From Paraphysomonas bandaiensis (Eukaryota; Chrysophyceae): a stretch of DNA of 64,000 nt. Shown one piece after another: positions 8,905-18,952 of the stretch (its first letter is position 1; each line of letters starts with the position of its first letter). The notes under the pieces are model-generated. The model was not told where the DNA came from. It made no database searches and was given only the letters and a program-made list of their open reading frames with translations. Made by a program: the position numbers and the translations under genes. The stretch is from assembly GCA_965644295.1 (NCBI GenBank), contig CBFFRP010000267.1, forward strand, positions 1 to 64,000, read 5' to 3'.

Positions 8905-11829
8905 ATGAGTGAAGAATGGAATGAACAACGATTCCGTGAACAAGTAGAGACGGCTCTGGTTCATGCTCGACGTGTGCTGGATAATGATAAGCGGCCTGTG
9001 TTTCCCGCAGATGTGAGTCACCAGTACCAGGACAAGTATCTTCTCTCTGATATGGTGGCTAATTTAGCTCTTGCTGCTACTGTCAATACACTCTCTACGA
9101 TCGGATCGATGGAATCTTGTTTCAACCGAATGATTGAATGGTCTCGATCGAAATCAGTCTCTCTGCGATTCACTTCAACGGAACGATGTGTGTTTCTAAG
9201 AGAGACCAAACGAGATGTTGACTCAGCCACGAAGCATGTAACGGAGTTTTCGTATGGTCCAAAGATTACGAGCAAGACCGTTACGACAATAACGGAATAT
9301 TTCTGGAGGTTTGAATGCACTTATGAAGTGGTAGCATTCTGCGGGACAGGCGAGTCGCCAGGTGATTCTATACAGATATTTCAGAAATCTGGGAAAACTG
9401 AGATCAAAACAAATGTGGAGAATGCACCACACAGTGAAGTGGTAGTTCGAGATCCCGTGGATGTAAATATAACGCACTTGCTTCAGCTATTAGCACCTGG
9501 GGAGGAACCGGGATCGTCCACCGCAACACCATTATTCAGAATCAACAGAGAGCTTGACACTTGTCACACTCCTCGCAGAAATAAGCAAGTGGAAGATCTC
9601 TTAATCTGTTACCGAGACTTGTTTATATGGTGCGGGGAAGTGCACCGTTATTTCACATCTGTGCTCTTTCCCGTGGAACAGGAAAGTGGTCTTGATCTAG
9701 GCGCAATCCACGTTCGCGATATATTTGTTCCTGTAGTTCCTTTAATGATAGACTCCTCTATTTCTCCGTCCGGTAGTTCGGCCCGTGCGATAGAGGATGT
9801 GACAAGTGCACCCTCTGGTCGTGTCCGCAGACAGGGTTCTCACGACCTGACAGCAACCACGAACCTTCCCGAAGGTGGTCTACAAAATCGCGGTCAATCT
9901 CCTGAAGTCGTGCTTGGCGTTCATCAGGTTGAAAGCTTTTTAAACGAAGAGGCACGATCTCTGCAATCATGTTTCGAAAAGATGGACGCAGTGTTTCCAT
10001 CCCGGACAGCCACTGCCACTCTGATAACCGCTGCTGAGGGATCACTTTTAATCACACTGCTACATATTCAACAGCTTTGTCAGCATTACAAGGACGCGGT
10101 AGACTACATTGAGAGTCTCATCCGAGAGCAGTTGGTGAGTGCTATTGGTAAAGTTGTGACTCCAGAAGACTTCAATCACTACATGAGATTTCACAACACC
10201 AAACTATTCCGTGCCGAGTATGCACCCCGTCCGTTCTGTCACGCCATACGCCGCTCCCCTGACCATGCACCAGAGGGTGTGCTCAGCATTGAACAGTACT
10301 GCGATAATTCCATCCCCGAGCCAATAGCAACTGTAGTGAGTCGCAGTGTAGCTTCAACACCCATGAAATTCACGCTCAACGCTGCAACATCTGTCTCGTT
10401 TACTGGTGAACGATATTTACACGCACACATGATGCATAAGTTCGAGAGTGAACGTCTACCCATGTGTGAAGTCATTGGATGTCAAGCTCCTTGTTTAACA
10501 CTTCGTGCGGAAGCTAGACAGTTCAGTAGCTTTATCATCCTCATTGGACGTATTTCAAGTGCGACTACATTTGAACCCAAGTACGGCATGATTGTTAAAG
10601 ACAAGGACGAAATAAGTATCCCTTTGGACCTGGAGACAATTCCTTCTGCCAAGGAATTTAAGGACGCCATCGCGAGTCTATCCCCCGAGCAACAAAGGTT
10701 TGCTAAGGCCTTCCGAGGTATGCAGCTGGAGAGTACTTTATTTGGCGTATGCGTAATTCAGATCAAGCCGCAGCTGGAGAGAGTGTTGAAACTTCCACCT
10801 GACAGCCTCACGAAAGAAATTCGTCTTGCTCAGGACCTAATGGAGATGTTCATTAAGTATCAAATTCCCTCCGATCTCATGTCGTATGATGGAGAGGACA
10901 TAGCGTCTGTAAAGGAGAAGCTCGATAGGGTAAAAGGTCATGTTAGTGCACTCCGCGATATGATACGTTCTGCCGAGGATAAGGAGATTGAGGAGCAGAA
11001 GCAAGAGAGATTGTATCATGACCCTTTTGCTAATAATCAATCTGTTGGCGGTACGTTTGGAAGTTCCCAGGAACAGCGAGGGAACTTTTCGTTTGGTTCA
11101 AAGGGGATACCTCTTGCTCCTGCTACATTTTCATTGGAAACAGCAGGTGGAATTGAGGCACCAAGTGGAGGTGGAGGACTTCGGACACGTCGTCTTTCTT
11201 CTCGGTCTGCCGAACCTCCTAAAAGTGTAATGGATCAAGTACCTCCTTCTCCACCACGATCTGCAGCGGTCCGTGAGGAGATTCAGCATCTCAGCGAACC
11301 CAGTGCACCCAATCGTCAAGACACTGGTATACCTGATACTTCTCAAGATTCAGTCGAGGAAGCCCCGCCAGGTGTGACAGACTATACGAAGATTCCTCAC
11401 CAGCTGGATAGCAAATTTGAGTCCATGGATAAGGAAGGATCTGTTCGTCCGACTATTATCAATGTTGGTAGCACGTGGAGCAAAAAATTCAAAAAGTCAT
11501 TGTTAGCTGATGTCACTACCAGCACACTTCGTTCTGATAAGCAGAAGAGTGAGAAGGTCGCAGCGTTTGATCTTCTAGACGCTCTGTCGAAATCGGGAGG
11601 GTTACAGATTGAGGATGCAGCTCTACACGTTGTGATGGCTGCTACCCATTGCTTCGACAGGAATCTTATGGATACAATTGTCCAGAAGAGTGTGAATCCC
11701 ATCGAGAAGGTGGAGCACTCAACAATGATTATGGCTACTATTGTGCATGATCAACCCGTCGAAGCGCTTGTGAAGAGTGATCAATTGCCCCGTTTACTTG
11801 AATTTTCACCCACTTTGAGTGAACTGTGA
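8905..11829 (+). CDS. Unrecognised conserved-looking protein, left copy of an inverted duplication
   Basis: A single-exon gene of 974 aa that I cannot assign to a named family. The N-terminal 200 residues are a compact domain with the pattern SVSLRF-ERCxFLRET and TEYFWRF. The middle is largely helical (residues about 380-710). A low-complexity Ser/Gly/Pro segment follows (about 708-790). The C-terminus holds a conserved-looking block with ALSKSGGLQIEDAALHVV and ATHCFD. No signal peptide or membrane span is seen. It has a near-identical inverted partner at 14036-16882. Only two substitutions were noticed outside the low-complexity segment (Glu/Gly in NRELDTC and Ile/Val in SSFIILI). The segment itself (11028-11248) is unrelated in length and sequence. 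Both reading frames are intact, so both could be expressed. Confidence 0.85.
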   Translation: MSEEWNEQRFREQVETALVHARRVLDNDKRPVFPADVSHQYQDKYLLSDMVANLALAATVNTLSTIGSMESCFNRMIEWSRSKSVSLRFTSTERCVFLRETKRDVDSATKHVTEFSYGPKITSKTVTTITEYFWRFECTYEVVAFCGTGESPGDSIQIFQKSGKTEIKTNVENAPHSEVVVRDPVDVNITHLLQLLAPGEEPGSSTATPLFRINRELDTCHTPRRNKQVEDLLICYRDLFIWCGEVHRYFTSVLFPVEQESGLDLGAIHVRDIFVPVVPLMIDSSISPSGSSARAIEDVTSAPSGRVRRQGSHDLTATTNLPEGGLQNRGQSPEVVLGVHQVESFLNEEARSLQSCFEKMDAVFPSRTATATLITAAEGSLLITLLHIQQLCQHYKDAVDYIESLIREQLVSAIGKVVTPEDFNHYMRFHNTKLFRAEYAPRPFCHAIRRSPDHAPEGVLSIEQYCDNSIPEPIATVVSRSVASTPMKFTLNAATSVSFTGERYLHAHMMHKFESERLPMCEVIGCQAPCLTLRAEARQFSSFIILIGRISSATTFEPKYGMIVKDKDEISIPLDLETIPSAKEFKDAIASLSPEQQRFAKAFRGMQLESTLFGVCVIQIKPQLERVLKLPPDSLTKEIRLAQDLMEMFIKYQIPSDLMSYDGEDIASVKEKLDRVKGHVSALRDMIRSAEDKEIEEQKQERLYHDPFANNQSVGGTFGSSQEQRGNFSFGSKGIPLAPATFSLETAGGIEAPSGGGGLRTRRLSSRSAEPPKSVMDQVPPSPPRSAAVREEIQHLSEPSAPNRQDTGIPDTSQDSVEEAPPGVTDYTKIPHQLDSKFESMDKEGSVRPTIINVGSTWSKKFKKSLLADVTTSTLRSDKQKSEKVAAFDLLDALSKSGGLQIEDAALHVVMAATHCFDRNLMDTIVQKSVNPIEKVEHSTMIMATIVHDQPVEALVKSDQLPRLLEFSPTLSEL
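11028..11248 (+). other. Divergent coding cassette inside the left arm
   Basis: Between ttgtatcatgaccctt and ccaccacgatctgc the two duplicate genes cannot be aligned. The left copy encodes a Gly/Ser/Phe-rich stretch with repeated FG-type dipeptides (GGTFGSS, FSFGSKG); the right copy encodes a shorter Lys/Ser-rich stretch (PKKKSVSRNKGF). The sequence on either side is essentially identical. Confidence 0.85.
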
Positions 11830-12637
11830 GCGTAAGTCTCCCTTCAGTCGCGAAGTTCGAAATAATTTGCAATATTTATTGTGAGTGTGAGAGGTTTGAT
11901 AATTGAAGTGTTATTTGTTATTTATTATTTTAATACAGAATTATTAAATACAATTTTTTCTTACTTACTCTGGTCTTGCTTTTACTGAATTTAGGTCAGC
12001 ATTACTATTGTGTGTTACAATACAAATTTAATGTCGACTTAGTAGTAGCTGCAGCACGAAACACGTAGTTGAATTTTGTCTAAAGTGGTACAACTTGTTG
12101 GAATTCCTCTTACTTACGTTTAACTATTAGACCACATTCCAAGTGTCATATATAGTTAGTCATCTGACCCGAACTCACGCGAAATCAGAATATGATTCAT
12201 TCTCAAACTTATTATGTTTTTAACAGTACTATGTTTTTTATAATATACAAACTCTACCTTTTTTTTAATTATACAGCGTAAGATGGACTCGGTGTGGCAG
12301 CAGTGTACTCGTGATTTTAGCTTGCAGGGAGATCGAGGAATTGATGTCGATGTAGATCACCTACTATAATAATGTAGGACTTGTACTCATCTTAAACGCC
12401 ATTTCGACGTAGAGTCATCCCGTTCTGTACACGAAGTGTAATTATATACCGGTTAAAATTAAGTCGAGGAAATACAAAGACCTGGTATTAAATATTATTT
12501 TACTATAATTTGTATATATGTGAGGTTAAAGATAATAGTTGTTATTAGAAGTTTTTTTACTGCTTCTTCTACTTGTGTTCTTTTTGTATGATCATATTCT
12601 CATATAGCTGCATTATTTATATGCCTCTCGTCAGAAT

Positions 12638-12952
12638 TCAAATGCTCCAATCGTATAGCTTGATTTTAGATACATTGCATACGCATGCAATCTCCACCAC
12701 TACTACATGCAATAACACCGCTACTACTTGCAGTAGTATTTTAGTACCTATGCTCCGAGCCGACATGGCAATACCTGTTGGTGGCATATTATTACAAGTA
12801 GATGAAGGATCATTTGCAGGTAGAGAATCATCATTTTTTCTCATCAAAAGATCATGAAGTTCTGCTAGACCTGGCATCATTAGTGCCTGACGAAGTTCAG
12901 CAACAGCGGGAGGTATGAGATCTGCTTTCTGTTGGGATTCGACGACCACCAT
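12638..12952 (-). CDS. Possible small gene or gene remnant
   Basis: Open frame of 104 codons beginning MVVVESQQKADLIPPAVAEL. The first 60 residues have a balanced, helix-like composition (LRQALMMPGLAELHDLLMRK) unlike random AT-rich DNA. The last third is hydrophobic and repetitive and may be intron or non-coding. A GTATTG donor follows CCAACAG at about residue 61. No family was recognised. It could be a first exon, a pseudogene or chance. Confidence 0.3.
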   Translation of the reverse strand: MVVVESQQKADLIPPAVAELRQALMMPGLAELHDLLMRKNDDSLPANDPSSTCNNMPPTGIAMSARSIGTKILLQVVAVLLHVVVVEIACVCNVSKIKLYDWSI

Positions 12953-13315
12953 CTTTATGAACAGTATTACTTACTTACCCTGTATAATACATGCTTACTG
13001 TGTAAACGTTATATGAAGTGTGGTGGTGTTTGTTTTACATATTTTATGAATATAATATACTAGAGGAACTTCTTTGTCTAAATATAGTACGATATCAGAG
13101 TGAATCATTAATTAGTTACATTGGTTTGCTACAACAGTTCTGACTCTTACACACCTATTGTTAATAATCAGATATTTACTACTATCGACACTAAATTATT
13201 TTCACATTATTTTGAAGCGTTTATTCAATTCTACAGAGTACTTTTTATACACGTAATTGTAACAAATATCAACATACTTGTTATAAATTCCCGCTCCGCA
13301 TCTGACTTGATAATA

Positions 13316-13531
13316 TTAAACAGGGTCCCTTGAATCAACTTCAAATGCAGATTTATTATTCTTTAGTTGTTCGAGACGGTTACAATAAGCGATATGAGAG
13401 GAAGTATGAGCCCTCTCTTTACAAATCCCGTTACATATGATCTTCTTCCAAGACACTTGTTGGGCATTCAAATATATTTCTAAAGTCTGTATCCCTGCAG
13501 TAGAACATCCTGTGCATCTACTAAGTTTCAT
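13316..13531 (-). CDS. Possible small cysteine-containing protein or terminal exon
   Basis: 71-codon frame with ATG start. It has C-x2-C near the start (SRCTGCS), a second Cys pair (IICNGIC) and a later His/Cys cluster (AHTSSHIAYC), which could be a small zinc-binding unit. No family was recognised, and no neighbouring exon could be joined convincingly. Confidence 0.27.
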   Translation of the reverse strand: MKLSRCTGCSTAGIQTLEIYLNAQQVSWKKIICNGICKERAHTSSHIAYCNRLEQLKNNKSAFEVDSRDPV

Positions 13532-14035
13532 TTCCAGTTACAGACAGAGATGACATTTCCCCCTTGAATTTGGAACAATAATGTATATATGTTACATTTG
13601 TTTACTTTTGAACATTTTCTTTGTTTAGATCGTTAAAGAAAAGTTATGTCCTCGTTAGACTAAATATTGCATATTATACGTTGTCATGTAAAATGTACAA
13701 CACATCGAAAAATTGTTTTACATCTTTGATGTCTCCTCTGATCAACTTCAGTATCTCAAAATGTCATGTTACTTTAGCTATATATAATATTTATGACTAC
13801 GTGTTAAGTGTTACAGCTACTACTAAGTCGACATTAAATTTGTATTGTAACACACAATAGTAATGCTGACCTAAATTCAGTAAAAGCAAGACCAGAGTAA
13901 GTAAGAAAAAATTGTATTTAATAATTCTGTATTAAAATAATAAATAACAAATAACACTTCAGTTATCAAACCTCTCACACTCACAATAAATATTGCAAAT
14001 TATTTCGAACTTCGCGACTGAAGGGAGACTTACGC

Positions 14036-16882
14036 TCACAGTTCACTCAAAGTGGGTGAAAATTCAAGTAAACGGGGCAATTGATCACTCTTCACAAGCG
14101 CTTCGACGGGTTGATCATGCACAATAGTAGCCATAATCATTGTTGAGTGCTCCACCTTCTCGATGGGATTCACACTCTTCTGGACAATTGTATCCATAAG
14201 ATTCCTGTCGAAGCAATGGGTAGCAGCCATCACAACGTGTAGAGCTGCATCCTCAATCTGTAACCCTCCCGATTTCGACAGAGCGTCTAGAAGATCAAAC
14301 GCTGCGACCTTCTCACTCTTCTGCTTATCAGAACGAAGTGTGCTGGTAGTGACATCAGCTAACAATGACTTTTTGAATTTTTTGCTCCATGTGCTACCAA
14401 CATTGATAATAGTCGGACGAACAGATCCTTCCTTATCCATGGACTCAAATTTGCTATCCAGCTGGTGAGGAATCTTCGTATAGTCGGTCACACCTGGCGG
14501 GGCTTCCTCGACTGAATCTTGAGAAGTATCAGGTATACCAGTGTCTTGACGATTGGGTGCACTGGGTTCGCTGAGATGCTGAATCTCCTCACGGACCGCT
14601 GCAGATCGTGGTGGAGGAGGAGGGACTTGACCCATAGCATTTGTGGGGCGTGCAGCCGACTGCGGTGAAAAACCAACCGATCTGGAAAATCCTTTGTTCC
14701 TTGACACAGACTTCTTCTTGGGCAAATTCACGGACTCAGACAATGCTGATCTTTCAGCTAAAGGGTCATGATACAATCTCTCTTGCTTCTGCTCCTCAAT
14801 CTCCTTATCCTCGGCAGAGCGTATCATATCGCGGAGTGCACTAACATGACCTTTTACCCTATCGAGCTTCTCCTTTACAGACGCTATGTCCTCTCCATCA
14901 TACGACATGAGATCGGAGGGAATTTGATACTTAATGAACATCTCCATTAGGTCCTGAGCAAGACGAATTTCTTTCGTGAGGCTGTCAGGTGGAAGTTTCA
15001 ACACTCTCTCCAGCTGCGGCTTGATCTGAATTACGCATACGCCAAATAAAGTACTCTCCAGCTGCATACCTCGGAAGGCCTTAGCAAACCTTTGTTGCTC
15101 GGGGGATAGACTCGCGATGGCGTCCTTAAATTCCTTGGCAGAAGGAATTGTCTCCAGGTCCAAAGGGATACTTATTTCGTCCTTGTCTTTAACAATCATG
15201 CCGTACTTGGGTTCAAATGTAGTCGCACTTGAAATACGTCCAATGAGGACGATAAAGCTACTGAACTGTCTAGCTTCCGCACGAAGTGTTAAACAAGGAG
15301 CTTGACATCCAATGACTTCACACATGGGTAGACGTTCACTCTCGAACTTATGCATCATGTGTGCGTGTAAATATCGTTCACCAGTAAACGAGACAGATGT
15401 TGCAGCGTTGAGCGTGAATTTCATGGGTGTTGAAGCTACACTGCGACTCACTACAGTTGCTATTGGCTCGGGGATGGAATTATCGCAGTACTGTTCAATG
15501 CTGAGCACACCCTCTGGTGCATGGTCAGGGGAGCGGCGTATGGCGTGACAGAACGGACGGGGTGCATACTCGGCACGGAATAGTTTGGTGTTGTGAAATC
15601 TCATGTAGTGATTGAAGTCTTCTGGAGTCACAACTTTACCAATAGCACTCACCAACTGCTCTCGGATGAGACTCTCAATGTAGTCTACCGCGTCCTTGTA
15701 ATGCTGACAAAGCTGTTGAATATGTAGCAGTGTGATTAAAAGTGATCCCTCAGCAGCGGTTATCAGAGTGGCAGTGGCTGTCCGGGATGGAAACACTGCG
15801 TCCATCTTTTCGAAACATGATTGCAGAGATCGTGCCTCTTCGTTTAAAAAGCTTTCAACCTGATGAACGCCAAGCACGACTTCAGGAGATTGACCGCGAT
15901 TTTGTAGACCACCTTCGGGAAGGTTCGTGGTTGCTGTCAGGTCGTGAGAACCCTGTCTGCGGACACGACCAGAGGGTGCACTTGTCACATCCTCTATCGC
16001 ACGGGCCGAACTACCGGACGGAGAAATAGAGGAGTCTATCATTAAAGGAACTACAGGAACAAATATATCGCGAACGTGGATTGCGCCTAGATCAAGACCA
16101 CTTTCCTGTTCCACGGGAAAGAGCACAGATGTGAAATAACGGTGCACTTCCCCGCACCATATAAACAAGTCTCGGTAACAGATTAAGAGATCTTCCACTT
16201 GCTTATTTCTGCGAGGAGTGTGACAAGTGTCAAGCCCTCTGTTGATTCTGAATAATGGTGTTGCGGTGGACGATCCCGGTTCCTCCCCAGGTGCTAATAG
16301 CTGAAGCAAGTGCGTTATATTTACATCCACGGGATCTCGAACTACCACTTCACTGTGTGGTGCATTCTCCACATTTGTTTTGATCTCAGTTTTCCCAGAT
16401 TTCTGAAATATCTGTATAGAATCACCTGGCGACTCGCCTGTCCCGCAGAATGCTACCACTTCATAAGTGCATTCAAACCTCCAGAAATATTCCGTTATTG
16501 TCGTAACGGTCTTGCTCGTAATCTTTGGACCATACGAAAACTCCGTTACATGCTTCGTGGCTGAGTCAACATCTCGTTTGGTCTCTCTTAGAAACACACA
16601 TCGTTCCGTTGAAGTGAATCGCAGAGAGACTGATTTCGATCGAGACCATTCAATCATTCGGTTGAAACAAGATTCCATCGATCCGATCGTAGAGAGTGTA
16701 TTGACAGTAGCAGCAAGAGCTAAATTAGCCACCATATCAGAGAGAAGATACTTGTCCTGGTACTGGTGACTCACATCTGCGGGAAACACAGGCCGCTTAT
16801 CATTATCCAGCACACGTCGAGCATGAACCAGAGCCGTCTCTACTTGTTCACGGAATCGTTGTTCATTCCATTCTTCACTCAT
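14036..16882 (-). CDS. Unrecognised conserved-looking protein, right copy of the inverted duplication
   Basis: A single-exon gene of 948 aa, almost identical to the 974-aa left copy over residues 1-708 and over the C-terminal 200 residues. The linker between them (14612-14759) is 26 residues shorter and Lys/Ser/Arg-rich, with PKKKSVSRNKGFSRS. Like the left copy it has no membrane span or signal peptide and no recognised catalytic motif. The intact frame argues against a pseudogene. Its start faces the RCC1-type gene across a spacer dominated by a 315-bp ATGT array. Confidence 0.85.
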   Translation of the reverse strand: MSEEWNEQRFREQVETALVHARRVLDNDKRPVFPADVSHQYQDKYLLSDMVANLALAATVNTLSTIGSMESCFNRMIEWSRSKSVSLRFTSTERCVFLRETKRDVDSATKHVTEFSYGPKITSKTVTTITEYFWRFECTYEVVAFCGTGESPGDSIQIFQKSGKTEIKTNVENAPHSEVVVRDPVDVNITHLLQLLAPGEEPGSSTATPLFRINRGLDTCHTPRRNKQVEDLLICYRDLFIWCGEVHRYFTSVLFPVEQESGLDLGAIHVRDIFVPVVPLMIDSSISPSGSSARAIEDVTSAPSGRVRRQGSHDLTATTNLPEGGLQNRGQSPEVVLGVHQVESFLNEEARSLQSCFEKMDAVFPSRTATATLITAAEGSLLITLLHIQQLCQHYKDAVDYIESLIREQLVSAIGKVVTPEDFNHYMRFHNTKLFRAEYAPRPFCHAIRRSPDHAPEGVLSIEQYCDNSIPEPIATVVSRSVASTPMKFTLNAATSVSFTGERYLHAHMMHKFESERLPMCEVIGCQAPCLTLRAEARQFSSFIVLIGRISSATTFEPKYGMIVKDKDEISIPLDLETIPSAKEFKDAIASLSPEQQRFAKAFRGMQLESTLFGVCVIQIKPQLERVLKLPPDSLTKEIRLAQDLMEMFIKYQIPSDLMSYDGEDIASVKEKLDRVKGHVSALRDMIRSAEDKEIEEQKQERLYHDPLAERSALSESVNLPKKKSVSRNKGFSRSVGFSPQSAARPTNAMGQVPPPPPRSAAVREEIQHLSEPSAPNRQDTGIPDTSQDSVEEAPPGVTDYTKIPHQLDSKFESMDKEGSVRPTIINVGSTWSKKFKKSLLADVTTSTLRSDKQKSEKVAAFDLLDALSKSGGLQIEDAALHVVMAATHCFDRNLMDTIVQKSVNPIEKVEHSTMIMATIVHDQPVEALVKSDQLPRLLEFSPTLSEL
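14612..14759 (-). other. Divergent coding cassette inside the right arm
   Basis: Counterpart of 11028-11248. On the minus strand the block runs from just after gaccctt to just before ccaccacgatctgc. Length and sequence are unlike the left cassette, but the frame is kept. Confidence 0.85.
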
Positions 16883-17168
16883 TGTATTGATGGAGATCAG
16901 TATACTCTATGTAAATAGATGATGTCTGCTATGTATATTAATCCTATGCTTTAGCATACGTGTACACTGGTATGTATTGTTTATGTATAGGATGGATACA
17001 CTTCAGGCATATCTTCCTTGATGTATCTTGAAAAGACACTACTATGAGATGGTGTGGGTTTTTACATACAAAAAAGAACTATTTATCTCACAAACTACAC
17101 ACTTTTTTGTCCAATCCAGAAATGAAAAGTCTGCAAACCGGATTTTCTTGTGATATGAAATATGCAGG

Positions 17169-17200
<32 letters not shown>

Positions 17201-17346
17201 TGTATGTATGTATGTATGTATGTATGTATGTATGTATGTATGTATGTATGTATGTATGTATGTATGTATGTATGTATGTATGTATGTATGTATGTATGTA
17301 TGTATGTATGTATGTATGTATGTATGTATGTATGTATGTATGTATG

Positions 17347-17380
<34 letters not shown>

Positions 17381-17630
17381 TGTATGTATGTATGTATGTA
17401 CTGGTGTATGTATGTATGTATGTATGTATGTATGTATGTATGTATGTATGCATGTATGTATGTATGTATGTATGTATGTATGTATACGTAAGTATGATCT
17501 ATATGTACCACTCATATACGTGCCAGGAATATGAAGCAGAATAGTATATTCGGCTATATATTAATCTAAGAGGAACTCACTTCCCTCTAGTAACATAAAC
17601 ATTAAACCACACTATATATCGATCTCAAGT
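16883..17630. promoter_or_regulatory. Divergent spacer dominated by an ATGT array
   Basis: 748 bp between the start codons of the right duplicate (minus) and the RCC1-type gene (plus). Nearly half is a tetranucleotide array. The promoters must lie here or overlap it. Open frames through the array are artefacts of the repeat. Confidence 0.45.
17171..17485. repeat. (ATGT)n microsatellite, about 315 bp
   Basis: About 79 tetranucleotide units with interruptions at about 17347 (tatata), 17401 (ctgg) and 17451 (catg). It is the longest simple repeat in the window. All reading frames stay open across it, giving spurious Cys/Tyr/Met/Val or His/Thr/Ile/Tyr repeats. Confidence 0.97.
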
Positions 17631-18952
17631 ATGTTAATTTCATTCGGATTAAATGAAGATGGTCAATGTGGATCGAAAAGGTCGTTATCATTCTATATAT
17701 CATCAAACTCTCTTGTAATTATATTATCAACAGAAGAACAAGTGAAATAGATTCACAAGAAAGAAAAGGATCTCCTCAATCTCCTTTATCTCCTATAAGG
17801 AAAAGAATGATGAGTTCAATGGTAAAACAAGGATCTGTTCCAACTGTTCTATCGTTCCCTGTATTATGTCGTATTAAGTCAGTAGCAGCCGGGTCTCGTC
17901 ATTCTCTGGCACTCTCAGAGGATGGTAGAGTGTTTGCATGGGGATGGGGGCTTCTGGGACAGCTCGGTCTAGGACACAATAAGAATATTCATAACCCTGT
18001 TCAAATTCCTGGGTTTTCCGAACCAGTGGTGTCAGTATCTGCAGGCGGCATGCACTCTGCATGTATCGATGAGCTAGGGCAGTGCTATACTTGGGGCTCT
18101 GCTCAATATGGGCAGCTAGGACAAGGTGAAATGGCAGTTGAGGATTCCATCCGTAATGCGCCTGGAAAAGTAACCGCTCCGGACTGTGTGGATCGATTCG
18201 TTCTCAAGAGGGTGGCTTGTGGGGGCATGCATACCGCTGCAATCGATGACGATGGGGCCGTGTGGTGTTGGGGTCGTGCGGATAGCGGCCAGGCAGGCTG
18301 TGGTCAGTGGTTGTTTAACTTTTTTTCTGGGTTGGTGGTGCCGCACCGAGTGACGGCGGTCACAGAACCGGCCACCGCAGTGGCATGTGGGGGCTTTCAT
18401 ACTGTTGTTGTAACTGAAGCAGGCAGAGTGTTTTCCTTTGGGAAGGAGGATTTCGGCATGCTTGGTACAGGAAACGGTGGAGATGGGGGAAAGCCAAAAA
18501 TCATAGAGGCTATTCGGGATAAGCGTGTGGTAGGCGTAGCTTGTGGAGGTTGGCACACATTGTTGTGGACTGATGAGGGGGAGATGTTCGCATGTGGAAA
18601 GGGAGAGTACGGTCGATTGGGCCTGGGGCATGAAGAATCCCGTACAGAGCCCACTAAAGTTGACTTAGGAGAAGATGTGCGGGTTGTGGCTGCCTCTGCA
18701 GGAGGTTCGCACTCAATGATTCTGACTTCTGCTGGAGTGGTGTATGCGGTGGGCCGGACGGACGATGGAAGATTGGGAGTTGATGGAGTCAGTGGGGACA
18801 GACTCTGTACACCTGCTCGTATAGACGGAAAATTTATTGCTCCACATTTTGAAAATCCAAAAGTCACACAGGTGTGTACAGGAGGCTCACATTCTTTTGT
18901 TTTGACTTCAGCCGAGGATAAAGATGCCCCATCAGTGTCAGTTCTGGGTTAG
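17631..18952 (+). CDS. RCC1-repeat (beta-propeller) protein
   Basis: Two exons (17631-17680 and 17734-18952) join to 422 aa. The short first exon supplies the first partial repeat, ISFGLNEDGQCGSK, and is joined by a 53-nt intron with the unusual donor GTCGTT. Repeated blades carry the signature Gly-rich turns, such as AAGSRHSLALSEDGRVFAWG, SAGGMHSACIDELGQCYTWG and ACGGMHTAAIDDDGAVWCWG; about seven units can be counted. The whole protein is the propeller with a short Ser/Pro-rich insert at residues 18-50. RCC1 folds occur in Ran exchange factors and many other scaffolds. With no extra domain, the specific role cannot be stated. Confidence 0.9.

Larger units (their letters stand above)
8875..12051 (+). 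repeat. Left arm of a large inverted duplication (about 3.18 kb)
   Basis: Homology to the right arm starts about 30 bp before the start codon (atagagtayactgatctcc) and runs through the whole gene and about 220 bp of 3' flank to agtagtagctg at 12051. Outside the coding cassette at 11028-11248, differences are rare even in the 3' flank (one seen: gataattg versus gataactg). That points to a recent duplication or ongoing gene conversion. Confidence 0.9.
12052..13813. other. Spacer between the arms of the inverted duplication
   Basis: 1,762 bp that is not duplicated. It lies between two convergent 3' ends. It is mostly AT-rich but holds two minus-strand open frames with coding-like composition (12638-12952 and 13316-13531, listed separately). 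No transposase or recombinase was recognised. Confidence 0.6.
13814..16912 (-). repeat. Right arm of the large inverted duplication (about 3.10 kb)
   Basis: Reverse complement of 8875-12051. Homology breaks at cagctactac (13814) on one side and just upstream of the start codon (about 16912) on the other. The arm is shorter than the left one because of the shorter internal cassette. Confidence 0.9.

Noticed and set aside
8875-16912. Treating the inverted duplication purely as an assembly artefact
   Set aside because: The arms differ in length and in the cassette, and the two flanks and the spacer are unique. It remains possible and is listed as the main refuting test.
17042-17544. Long open frames of alternating Cys-Met-Tyr-Val or His-Thr-Tyr-Ile
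   Set aside because: They are the (ATGT)n/(ACAT)n array read in every frame; any such repeat without stops gives this.
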